From Falsiroseomonas algicola (GTDB lineage Bacteria > Pseudomonadota > Alphaproteobacteria > Acetobacterales > Acetobacteraceae): a stretch of 64,000 nucleotides of DNA. The notes under the pieces were generated by a model. That model had not been told where the DNA came from and made no database searches. It worked only from the letters and a program-made list of their open reading frames with translations. The position numbers and the translations under genes were made by a program. The stretch covers positions 1-64,000 of the forward strand of contig NZ_JAAIKB010000020.1 in the NCBI RefSeq assembly GCF_011040385.1, given 5' to 3'. Of the stretch, positions 27,547 to 37,167 are shown piece by piece (the stretch's first letter is position 1; every line of letters begins with the position of its first letter).

Positions 27547-28478
27547 GCCGGCTTGGGTGCCTCGGCCGGGGCTTCGGGGGCCGGGAGCGCCGGCAGTTCG
27601 GGCACCGGCGTCGTGATCGGCATCGGCTCCCGCAGCAGGGAGATCACGCGCGCCAGGGTCGCCCGCATGTCGTGCCGCTTCACCACCATGTCGAGGATGC
27701 CGTGTTCCAGCAGGTATTCGGCGCGCTGGAAGCCCTCCGGCAGCTTCTCCCGCACCGTCTGCTCGATCACGCGCGCGCCGGCGAAGCCGATCATGGCGCC
27801 GGGCTCCGCGATGTGGATGTCGCCCAGCATGGCGAAGCTGGCCGTCACGCCGCCCGTGGTCGGGTCGCACATCACGACGATGAAGGGCAGGCCCGCTTCC
27901 TTCACCATGCGCGTCGCGATCACGGTGCGCGGCATCTGCATCAGGCTGACCGTGCCTTCCTGCATGCGCGCCCCGCCGGAGGCGGTGAAGACGATCAGCG
28001 GCGCATCCTGCAGCACCGCGAGCTTGGCGGCCGTGACCAGCGCCTCACCCACGCCCGCGCCCATGGACCCGCCCATGAAGGCGAATTCGAAGGCGGCGAC
28101 GACGGCCTTGCGGCCCTCGATGCTGCCCTGCGCGACCAGCACCGCGTCATCCATCGCGTTCTTCTGCTGGGCTTCCTTCAGCCGGTCGCCGTAGCGCCGC
28201 TGGTCGCGGAAGCGCAGCGGGTCCGCCGGCGCCTTCGGCAGCTCGATCCGGGACCAGCCCTCATCCAGCGTCGCCTTCACCCGCGCATTGGCGGAAAGCC
28301 GCATGTGGTGCCCGCAATGGGTGCAGACATGCAGGTTCCGCTCGAGGTCGCGGTGGAAGATCATCTGCTCGCAGGACGGGCATTTGTGCCAGAGGTTGTC
28401 CGGCACTTCCCGGGTTCCCCCGAAGATCGCCTTCACCTTGGGCAGGGCCCAGTCGCTGATCCAGTTCACTTCGTTCAT
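27543..28478 (-). CDS. accD: Acetyl-CoA carboxylase carboxyltransferase subunit beta
   Basis: AccD with AccA transfers carboxyl from biotin to acetyl-CoA, the first committed step of fatty acid synthesis. The 311-residue protein has the N-terminal zinc ribbon with Cys33, Cys36, Cys52 and Cys55 (KCPSC, CTHC) and the crotonase-like core with FTASGGARMQEG. The C-terminal tail is rich in Pro/Ala. The likely Shine-Dalgarno, GAGGGC directly before ATG, belongs to a structured repeat that fills the whole leader. In most relatives accD lies directly after trpA. Confidence 0.96.
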   Translation of the reverse strand: MNEVNWISDWALPKVKAIFGGTREVPDNLWHKCPSCEQMIFHRDLERNLHVCTHCGHHMRLSANARVKATLDEGWSRIELPKAPADPLRFRDQRRYGDRLKEAQQKNAMDDAVLVAQGSIEGRKAVVAAFEFAFMGGSMGAGVGEALVTAAKLAVLQDAPLIVFTASGGARMQEGTVSLMQMPRTVIATRMVKEAGLPFIVVMCDPTTGGVTASFAMLGDIHIAEPGAMIGFAGARVIEQTVREKLPEGFQRAEYLLEHGILDMVVKRHDMRATLARVISLLREPMPITTPVPELPALPAPEAPAEAPKPA

Positions 28479-28479
28479 G

Positions 28480-28577
28480 CCCTCAAGCGCCGGGCGCGCG
28501 CATCCGCGCGCTTGGCTCGCCGGACTGCCGGCGGCGCCCGTTCGGGCGCTCGGCGCGCCGTCGGCGCGCCGCCAGTC
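28480..28577. repeat. Four-hairpin structured repeat, copy R1, forming the accD leader
   Basis: It starts CCCTCAAGCGCCGG and contains GCGCGC-ATCC-GCGCGC, the conserved CTTGGCT linker, CGCCGG/CCGGCG, GCGCCCG/CGGGCGC and a GGCGCGCC-rich last stem. The same constant segments with different paired stems occur at 54033-54125 (R2) and, inverted, at 60468-60522 (R3). Confidence 0.8.
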
Positions 28578-28625
28578 CTAGGCGGGGAGGTAGGGCGGGA
28601 TGGGGGGTGGGTGCAAGTCCCGCGG

Positions 28626-29045
28626 TCAGCCGCCCGGCCTGCGGAACCTGACCAGGATATCGACCTCGCCCGGTCGCTCGGCCAGCGCCTGGCGGAGGAT
28701 GGCGATCAGCGTCTCCGGTGAGACGTCGAGGTCCACGACCTGCGCCGTCTCCTCATAGAGCAGGTGGGAATGCGGCGCGGGCACGGTGTCGAAGACCGGC
28801 TCCGTCCCCGTGCTCGGCAGCCGCGCCAGCAGCCCGTGCTGTTCCAGCGTGGCCAGCTGGGACGCCAGCTCGGCAGCGGACAGGCCGAGCCCGGCCGCGG
28901 CCGCCAGCCGATCGATCTCGCCGCGCGTCAGATGCGTCTCCGCCGCGGCGCGGAGCGCGATCAGCAGCCGCGCCAGCTTTCCCTGCGCCGGCAAGCCCGC
29001 GCGGCGCAGCTCTCCGCGCGCTGCGGTTTCCACCGCCTGCGCCAT
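28626..29045 (-). CDS. Fur/PerR-like regulator, divergent, downstream of katG
   Basis: The 139-residue protein has the layout of a Fur-family repressor: an N-terminal winged helix (about 10-80) and a short dimerisation part with HSHLLYEETAQVVDLDVSPETL, the counterpart of Fur's HHHLIC-x-x-C region. Most metal-binding residues are missing (only the HSH pair remains) and there is no CxxC. It follows katG by 84 bases on the same strand, so it is likely cotranscribed and peroxide- or metal-linked. ATG 29045 is chosen for GGAGG 8 bases upstream. It could be a non-metal Fur-like regulator. Confidence 0.7.
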   Translation of the reverse strand: MAQAVETAARGELRRAGLPAQGKLARLLIALRAAAETHLTRGEIDRLAAAAGLGLSAAELASQLATLEQHGLLARLPSTGTEPVFDTVPAPHSHLLYEETAQVVDLDVSPETLIAILRQALAERPGEVDILVRFRRPGG

Positions 29046-29129
29046 GGCCTCCTCCCCGGTCCTGCCTTGTCGGCTTGCAAACAGGGGGCGGCACCCCTCG
29101 CCTGGATGCCGCCCCCCCCTCGTCAACGC

Positions 29130-31454
<2,325 letters not shown>

Positions 31455-31465
31455 CTACCGGTTCG

Positions 31466-31483
31466 ATAGATCGTGACTATAAT
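31466..31483. promoter_or_regulatory. Probable OxyR site overlapping a perfect -10 box between katG and oxyR
   Basis: ATAG at 31466-31469 and CTAT at 31477-31480 form the ATAG-N7-CTAT core of an OxyR operator, and the T at 31471 also fits. TATAAT at 31478-31483 is a consensus -10 for oxyR on the plus strand and overlaps the right half-site. OxyR bound here could both repress its own gene and activate katG. Confidence 0.7.
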
Positions 31484-31525
31484 GTAAGGCGATCTGACCG
31501 ATGACCTGCCGATGAAACCCTGCCG

Positions 31526-32416
31526 ATGAACCTGCGCGACCTCCGCTACCTCCTCGCCGTCGCCGAGCATGGCCATTTCGGCCGCGCGGCGGAGGCCTGC
31601 GGCATCAGCCAGCCCACCCTCTCCGTCCAGCTCCGCAAGCTTGAGGAGTTGCTCGGCGTCACGCTGTTCGAGCGCGCGAGCAAATCCGTGGTCCCGACCG
31701 CGGCCTGCGAACGCCTGATCGGCCATGTCCGGAGCGCGGTGGCGGAGGCCGACACCATCCTCGATGTCGCGCGCAGCCTGCGGGATCCGCTGGCCGGGCG
31801 CTTCCGGCTCGGCATCATCCCGACGCTGGCGCCCTACCTGCTTCCCCTCGTCTTCGGCCCGCTGCGGGATGGGCTGCCGGCGCTGGAGGTGGAGCCCTGG
31901 GAGGACCAGACCGCGGCGCTGCTCGACCGGCTGCGGTCGCATGACCTGGATGCCGCGCTGCTGGCGACGGAGGCCGATGGGCCTGACCTCGCGGGGCAGG
32001 TCCTCTTCGCGGAGCCCTTCCTGGCCGCCCTGCCGCCCGACCACCGCCTGGCGGGGCGCGAGGCGGTGGAGGAGGCGGAACTCGCCGCCGACATGCTGGT
32101 GCTGTCGGACGGCCACTGCCTGCGGGACCAGGTGCTGGCGGCGTGCGGCACCCAGGGTGGCGCGCTGGGCGGCACGCTGCGCGCGGCCAGCCTCTCCACC
32201 CTGCTGAACATGGTGGCGGCGGGCTACGGCACCACGCTGATCCCGGGCCTCGCCGCCGGCGTCGCCCAGGATGCGGGGCTGGTGCTGCGGCCGCTCGCGA
32301 CCCCGGCCGGCCGCACCATCCGCATCGTCCACCGCGCCAGTTACCCCCGCCGCGCGGCGGTGGAGGCGGTGGGCGGCGTCATCGCCGGCCGGCTCCGCCA
32401 CTTCGCGACGCCCTGA
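31526..32416 (+). CDS. oxyR: Hydrogen peroxide-inducible genes activator OxyR
   Basis: The 296-residue LysR-type regulator has an N-terminal winged helix (MNLRDLRYLLAVAEHGHFGR) and a sensor domain carrying both redox cysteines: SDGHCLRDQVLAACG, Cys198 and Cys207, spaced exactly as Cys199/Cys208 of E. coli OxyR. Oxidation to a disulfide should switch on katG, which is encoded divergently 176 bases away. The start is ATG 31526. Confidence 0.94.
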   Translation: MNLRDLRYLLAVAEHGHFGRAAEACGISQPTLSVQLRKLEELLGVTLFERASKSVVPTAACERLIGHVRSAVAEADTILDVARSLRDPLAGRFRLGIIPTLAPYLLPLVFGPLRDGLPALEVEPWEDQTAALLDRLRSHDLDAALLATEADGPDLAGQVLFAEPFLAALPPDHRLAGREAVEEAELAADMLVLSDGHCLRDQVLAACGTQGGALGGTLRAASLSTLLNMVAAGYGTTLIPGLAAGVAQDAGLVLRPLATPAGRTIRIVHRASYPRRAAVEAVGGVIAGRLRHFATP

Positions 32417-33373
32417 TCAGGGAAGTCCCGCGAAGCTCACCCCCGGCGGCGGCAGCGCCCCGGGATCGGCGGCCAGCGCCTGGCAGGCGGCGGCGAAGGT
32501 GCGGCAGAAGCGGTCCACATGCTTTCCCGTGCCGATGGGATACTGGCAGAGCTTCCAGCGATTGCCGGCCGACCCCTCGAAGCGCAGCGACCCCGCATTG
32601 TAGGCGGCCGCCACCAGCGGCGGGTCGAAGCGCGTCTGCGCGGCCTGGCGCCACATCATCGCCATGCCGGCGCGGATGGAGGTGGAGGGGTTCTCCAGCG
32701 CCGCCAGCGTGATCCCTTCATCCCCCAGCACCTCCCGCGCCGTGGAGAGCAGGGTCTGCGTCAGCCCGACCGAGACGCGGCGCGGCGTGAGGGAGGGATC
32801 GACCGGGTCGCAGCCCGGCTCCAGCCGGCGCGCGGCGGGCAGGCCGCCGGATTCCGTGCAGATGGTCGCCATCACCAGTTCCGCCGGCACCGGGAAGCGG
32901 GCGGCGGCGGTCGCGATGGCGTTGCCGTAGTCGCGCAGCACCCGCGCCGCCAGCGCCGCCTCCGCGGCCGAAGGTTTCTCCAGCGCCCCCTCCACCTCGA
33001 TCCCCCCCGGCACCAGGCGCCAGGCAACGCCGCCGGGGAAGCGGGTATGGGGGGTGCGCAGCGCGGCCAGCGTCGCGGGGTCCAGCACCGCCTGCAGCCC
33101 GGTCGCCAGCGCGGCGGCGACGCGCGCCTCCCCGTTCAGCGCCGCCCAGGTGACGGGGCCGAGCACGCCATCCTCTGCCAGGCCGCGCCGGCGCTGGAAG
33201 GCCTTCACGGCATCCCGGGTCGCGGCGCCGAACAGACCATCGGGCTTCAGCGCCGCGCCGGCACGCTCGTTCAGCAGGCGCTGGGCGCGGAAGACCGCGT
33301 CGCCCCGCATCAGGGGCTGGGTGAACCAGAAGCTGCGGGCCAAGGGGGAAGGTGCATCGAGGGTCTGCGACAT
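32417..33373 (-). CDS. Peptidoglycan-binding / lytic transglycosylase-like protein without signal peptide
   Basis: About 318 residues. The N-terminus (about 20-80) is a PG_binding_1 domain (GDAVFRAQRLLNERAG, DGLFGAATRDAVKAFQ, DGVLGPVTWAALNG). After about residue 140 comes an SLT-type lysozyme fold with MATICTESGGLP (candidate catalytic Glu), VSVGLTQTLL and AAAYNAGSL. There is no signal peptide or membrane anchor, as in phage endolysins that depend on a holin. It is the last gene of a three-gene operon; its ATG at 33373 overlaps the lipoprotein stop (TGATG). An alternative start is ATG 33382. Murein cleavage is inferred from fold only. Confidence 0.75.
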   Translation of the reverse strand: MSQTLDAPSPLARSFWFTQPLMRGDAVFRAQRLLNERAGAALKPDGLFGAATRDAVKAFQRRRGLAEDGVLGPVTWAALNGEARVAAALATGLQAVLDPATLAALRTPHTRFPGGVAWRLVPGGIEVEGALEKPSAAEAALAARVLRDYGNAIATAAARFPVPAELVMATICTESGGLPAARRLEPGCDPVDPSLTPRRVSVGLTQTLLSTAREVLGDEGITLAALENPSTSIRAGMAMMWRQAAQTRFDPPLVAAAYNAGSLRFEGSAGNRWKLCQYPIGTGKHVDRFCRTFAAACQALAADPGALPPPGVSFAGLP

Positions 33374-33984
33374 CAGGGGCACCCCGGGTTCTGGGCGGCG
33401 CGGGCCGTGGCGAGGGCGGCGCGGCGCTGGGCAATGCGGTCATCGATCGGCGGCAGGCCGGGCACGGAGGCGGCGGCGGCGACATCCGCCGCCACGACGT
33501 CGAGCACCGCGCAGCGGCCGGCTGGCGGGACATCCCCGGCCAGCACGCGGTTCAGCCCGACGCCGGCGCGGTAATGGGCGGCCGGGCCGGCGGGCAGCGA
33601 TGCCAGCGCGGCCAGGATCGCGTCATTGTCGGCGCGGCGCGCCTCCGCCACCGCCCGGTCGCGCTGGCGTTCCAGCGCCTCCACCAGGCGGAGCGTGGGC
33701 TCCGCCCGCTCCGCGGCCGGCGCATCCGCCTGTGTCAGCGCCTCCGCCTGGCGGAAGGCGGGCAGGGCGCAATCGGCACGGCCCTGGTCCTGGCAGGCCA
33801 CGCCGCGCGCCAGCCACAGCGTGGCGCAGGCGCGGTCCCGCACGCCGCAATCGAAGGCGCGGTCGGCCATGCTGCGCGCCACCGCCGGGTCGCGCCGCAC
33901 GGAGCCCGCCAGCGCCACCGCCTCCCGCGACGGTTCCGCCCCACAGGCCGCGAGCAGCAGGGGCAGGAGGAGAAGGGCGCGCAT
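33373..33984 (-). CDS. Small lipoprotein, middle gene of a membrane/murein operon
   Basis: The 203-residue protein begins MRALLLLPLLLAACGAEPS, a clear lipoprotein signal with LAAC lipobox. The rest is helical and Ala/Arg rich, with several Cys (CGVRDRACATLWLARGVAC) and a TPR-like look (residues 40-110). No known family is recognised. It starts 1 base after the membrane protein stop and overlaps the murein hydrolase start, so the three are tightly coupled. Because +2 is Gly, outer-membrane sorting is likely. Confidence 0.7.
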   Translation of the reverse strand: MRALLLLPLLLAACGAEPSREAVALAGSVRRDPAVARSMADRAFDCGVRDRACATLWLARGVACQDQGRADCALPAFRQAEALTQADAPAAERAEPTLRLVEALERQRDRAVAEARRADNDAILAALASLPAGPAAHYRAGVGLNRVLAGDVPPAGRCAVLDVVAADVAAAASVPGLPPIDDRIAQRRAALATARAAQNPGCP

Positions 33985-33985
33985 C

Positions 33986-35626
33986 TCAGCCGCTCCCCCC
34001 CTCGGCACTGGCGGGCGGGGCGGCTGCCGCCCGCGCCGCGCCCTCCAGGAAATCCGGCGCCGCGAGCCGCGCGGAGACCCGCGCCAGCGTGGCGGGATCC
34101 GCCCTGCCGAGCGATTCCACCATGTAGACCAGGCGCTCGATCTCCGCGCCGACGCGGCTGTCCTGCCGGGCGATGCGCACCGCATTGGCCAGCGCGACGG
34201 TCGGGATGCTGGCGCCCGCCACGGCCACCTGCGGCAGGTTCAGCCCGGCCAGCGCGGCGGCGCCTGTCATGGCGGCGCGGAAATCCTCGATGGCATCGGC
34301 CAGCGCCGCCGGATGGCCCGCGAAGGCCTGGCGCAGTGCCGCCGCGCCGGGCCCTGCCACCCCGCCCGCCAGGATGCGCGCCGCGAGGTCCGGCGCGGCT
34401 TCCGGCGGCGTGCCGGCCACGGCTTCCCAGGCGGAGAGCGCCAGCGCGGGCTCCACCGCACCCTGGCTGGCCAGGGCGGCCAGAGGCGGGCAGCGCAGCA
34501 GCGCGGCGGCGGCGAGGTTGGCATCCACCACCGGCGGCAGCAGGCCGAGGTCGAGCGGCGTGTCCAGCATGGCGGCCTTCCAGCGCTCGAACCTCTCCCG
34601 GTCCCGCACCAGGCCGATGCCCCCCACCACCACCGCCGCCACCAGGCCCGCCGGCCCGGCCAGGGCGCCGATCCCGGCGCTGCCCATCAAGCCGCGCAGC
34701 ATCCCGTCGATGGGCGCGCTCTCCGCCGCCACGCGCCCGACCGTCGCCATGGCATCGGCCACGGCGTTGCCGACGGGGCCGAGATCGCCGAGGTCCCGCA
34801 GCGCCGCCCCCGCCTCCTCCGCCAGCCTGCCGATGCTGGCGACATCCGCCTGGCCGCCGAGCACCGGCGTGATGCGGTCGAGCAGCCCATCGATGCGCGC
34901 GAGCGCACGGTCAGCCCCCGCCAGCGCCCCGGTGCCGACGCCGAGCGTGCCGACGACGGCGATCAGCCCGCGCAGCGACTGCAACTGGCCCTGCGCCTCC
35001 CGCAGCGTCGCCTGCCAGCCCTGCTGGTCGGGCGTCGCGCCGGCCGCGATGGCGCCGGACTGCGCGCCATTCGCCAGGCTGGCGGTGGCGGCCGTGGTGG
35101 CGTCCATCGCGCGGTCCGCCGCGCCGGCCGCCCGCCGCGCCGCATCCGCCGCGCTCTCCGCCACCTGCCGCGCCTGGTCGCCGCTGCGGGCGGCGAAGTA
35201 GAAGGAGATGACGGCGCCGATGAACCCGGTCAGCGCCTCGCCCGAGCCGAGGCCGAGCGGCCCCTGCAGCGCCAGCAGCAGGAAGCCCAGCACGATGATG
35301 AAGATCGAGAGCAGGGCGCGGATCGACCCCTCCGGCACGCCGAGGGGCAGGTCCATCAGGCGGCCCGGCAACTGCGCCCCTCCGGGCTGTGGCGCCAGGG
35401 CCTGCATCTCCCGCGCCAGGCGGCGGAGCATCACCCAGGACCCCGCCAGGAACACCATCAGCACCAGCACCACGCCAAGGGCCGCGACGGGAATCGCCGG
35501 CGCCGCGCCGGTCGCCGCGTCCTGTGCGATCGCGGGCGCGGGACCGCTCAGCATGCCGATCGCCAGCGGGATCACGGCCCGCCTCCCGGAGGGAAGTCCC
35601 ATCGGATCGGACTGAAACAGGACCAT
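33986..35626 (-). CDS. Large multi-helix membrane protein of unknown function, first gene of a murein-linked operon
   Basis: 546 residues. A signal-like N-terminus (1-35, ending PAPAIAQ) is followed by hydrophobic helices at about 44-66 (VAALGVVLVLMVFLAG), 103-122 (LLSIFIIVLGFLLLALQ) and 131-146 (TGFIGAVISFYFAARSG). The segment PEGSIRALLSIF ... GFIGAVISFYFAARSG is a two-helix module reminiscent of holin-like proteins; that resemblance is my inference. Next comes an Ala/Asp/Arg-rich coiled-coil-prone stretch (148-215), another hydrophobic segment near 325-345 and a helical C-terminal domain (350-530). GAGGAG lies 8 bases before the ATG. No function is recognised. Confidence 0.6.
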   Translation of the reverse strand: MVLFQSDPMGLPSGRRAVIPLAIGMLSGPAPAIAQDAATGAAPAIPVAALGVVLVLMVFLAGSWVMLRRLAREMQALAPQPGGAQLPGRLMDLPLGVPEGSIRALLSIFIIVLGFLLLALQGPLGLGSGEALTGFIGAVISFYFAARSGDQARQVAESAADAARRAAGAADRAMDATTAATASLANGAQSGAIAAGATPDQQGWQATLREAQGQLQSLRGLIAVVGTLGVGTGALAGADRALARIDGLLDRITPVLGGQADVASIGRLAEEAGAALRDLGDLGPVGNAVADAMATVGRVAAESAPIDGMLRGLMGSAGIGALAGPAGLVAAVVVGGIGLVRDRERFERWKAAMLDTPLDLGLLPPVVDANLAAAALLRCPPLAALASQGAVEPALALSAWEAVAGTPPEAAPDLAARILAGGVAGPGAAALRQAFAGHPAALADAIEDFRAAMTGAAALAGLNLPQVAVAGASIPTVALANAVRIARQDSRVGAEIERLVYMVESLGRADPATLARVSARLAAPDFLEGAARAAAAPPASAEGGSG

Positions 35627-35649
35627 TCCGCCATCTCCTCAAGACGGAC

Positions 35650-35687
35650 GGATTTAAATCCTATTCTCCGAACGAATCAAGAACAAA
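35650..35687 (-). promoter_or_regulatory. Candidate promoter with a perfect 12-bp palindrome upstream of the membrane/murein operon
   Basis: On the minus strand TTGTTC (35687-35682), a 17-base spacer and TAGGAT (35663-35658) make a plausible sigma-70 promoter. The palindrome GGATTTAAATCC (35650-35661) overlaps the -10 and the expected start of transcription, which suits a repressor operator. The AT-rich patch stands out from its surroundings. Confidence 0.45.
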
Positions 35688-35723
35688 CGCCTTGCGAGTC
35701 GATATGGCGGGATGAGGCGGCAG

Positions 35724-36050
35724 TCAGACCTTGGCGGGGGCGCGGACCTTGCGGGGCGGTTCCTGCAGCGGGCCGCCATTCACGCGTTCCCGCAATTCCT
35801 TGCCCGGCTTGAAGTAGGGCACGGCCTTGCCCTCCACCGCCACGGCGGTGCCGGTGCGGGGGTTGCGGCCGGTGCGGGGATCGCGGCGCTTGGTGGAGAA
35901 GGCACCGAAGCCGCGCAGCTCCACGCGATCACCGCGCGCGAGCGCGGTGATGATCTCGTCGAAGATCGTGGTGACGATCAGCTCGACATCGGGCTGGCGG
36001 AGATGCGGGTTCGCCGCCGCCAACTGGGTGATCAGTTCGGACCGGGTCAT
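35724..36050 (-). CDS. ihfB: Integration host factor subunit beta
   Basis: The 108-residue DNA-bending protein forms a heterodimer with IhfA. It has the HU/IHF fold: [39 protein letters not shown] with the DNA-intercalating Pro in the GRNPRTG arm. The start at 36050 is ATG with the family's usual first residues; a longer frame is spurious. It lies just downstream of sppA, as is common in alphaproteobacteria (rpsA-sppA-ihfB), although here rpsA is separated by other genes. Confidence 0.95.
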   Translation of the reverse strand: MTRSELITQLAAANPHLRQPDVELIVTTIFDEIITALARGDRVELRGFGAFSTKRRDPRTGRNPRTGTAVAVEGKAVPYFKPGKELRERVNGGPLQEPPRKVRAPAKV

Positions 36051-36081
36051 GGCAACCCTGCAGCCTTCTCCCTCGTTGCGC

Positions 36082-36999
36082 TCAAGGCTGCCAAAGCGCG
36101 CGCACGCGGTCAACGCCAAGCCATTCATTCACAAGGCCTTTCGCAAAGGCCCCGAAGACCGCCCCAAAGGTCCTTTCGGTGAGGGACCGTGTCTCGATGT
36201 CCCGGACGGGCAGGGAGGCCGGGATCTCGCGCTCAGCCGCGAGCCACTCCCGCGCTTCCGGCTCGCCGCCGATGGCATCGACCAGGCCCAGGGAGAGCGC
36301 CTGGCGGCCGGTGAAGATGCGGCCATCGGCGAGGGCGCGGACATGCATCGGCTCCAGCCGCCGCCCGGCCACGACCATGCCCACGAACTGCTCGTAGAGG
36401 TCCATGACCACGCGGTTGAGCTCGGCGCGCCCTTCCTCCGTCAGCGGGCGGAAGGGGCTGGGCTGGTCCTTGAAGACGCCGGAGGCGACGGTCTCCGCCC
36501 GCACGCCGAGGCGCGCCATCAGCTCCGTCGCCTCGAAGCTCTGCAGGATGACGCCGATGGAGCCGGTGACGGTCGCCTCCCGCGCGAAGATGCGGGACGC
36601 CGGCAGCGCGACCATGTAGCCGGCGGAGGCCGCGGTGCCGCCCATGACGGCGACCACGGGCTTGTCGGCAGCGATGCTGGTGAGGGCACGGTGCAGGCCC
36701 TCCCCCCCCGCCACGCTGCCGCCCGGGCTGTCGATCGCCAGGATGACGCCACGGACGGAGGGATCGCGCCGCGCGCGGTCCAGGGCCTCCAGCAGCTTGC
36801 GGTCATCGCCGATGAAGCCCTGGAGGGTGAGCCGCGCAAGGTGCGGGCCCGAGGACCCCGTCACCAGCGTGCGGACATCAGGCTGCCAGGCGGCGATGAC
36901 GGCCACGGCCGCGGTGGCGATGACGGCGAAGGCGCGCCAGAGGGAGAGACGGCGCTTGAGGCGCCGGCGATCGAGCAGGAGGTCGGCGTCGAGGGGCAT
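36082..36999 (-). CDS. sppA: Signal peptide peptidase SppA, short form
   Basis: The 305-residue serine protease is anchored by one N-terminal transmembrane helix (about 22-37, [18 protein letters not shown]) and degrades cleaved signal peptides in the membrane. The Ser-Lys dyad is Ser125 ([11 protein letters not shown]) and Lys177 ([10 protein letters not shown]), a spacing of 52 as in Bacillus Spp[10 protein letters not shown] forms the oxyanion region. The start is ATG 36999. It is divergent from the aminopropyltransferase-like gene. Confidence 0.92.
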   Translation of the reverse strand: MPLDADLLLDRRRLKRRLSLWRAFAVIATAAVAVIAAWQPDVRTLVTGSSGPHLARLTLQGFIGDDRKLLEALDRARRDPSVRGVILAIDSPGGSVAGGEGLHRALTSIAADKPVVAVMGGTAASAGYMVALPASRIFAREATVTGSIGVILQSFEATELMARLGVRAETVASGVFKDQPSPFRPLTEEGRAELNRVVMDLYEQFVGMVVAGRRLEPMHVRALADGRIFTGRQALSLGLVDAIGGEPEAREWLAAEREIPASLPVRDIETRSLTERTFGAVFGAFAKGLVNEWLGVDRVRALWQP

Positions 37000-37167
37000 G
37001 GGCTGAGATAGGCGCACCCCCGCGGCCAGGGGAAGGGGAGATGGCAGTCCCGCACCCGCTGACGCGAAGTTCAGCGGCAATCCGCCCAGGCCCTGAAACC
37101 GTTGCCCTCCTCCCTGCTTCTCCGGGCGCCGGGCAGCGGAACGTTCGGTATCGGTGACGGGGGTCTC

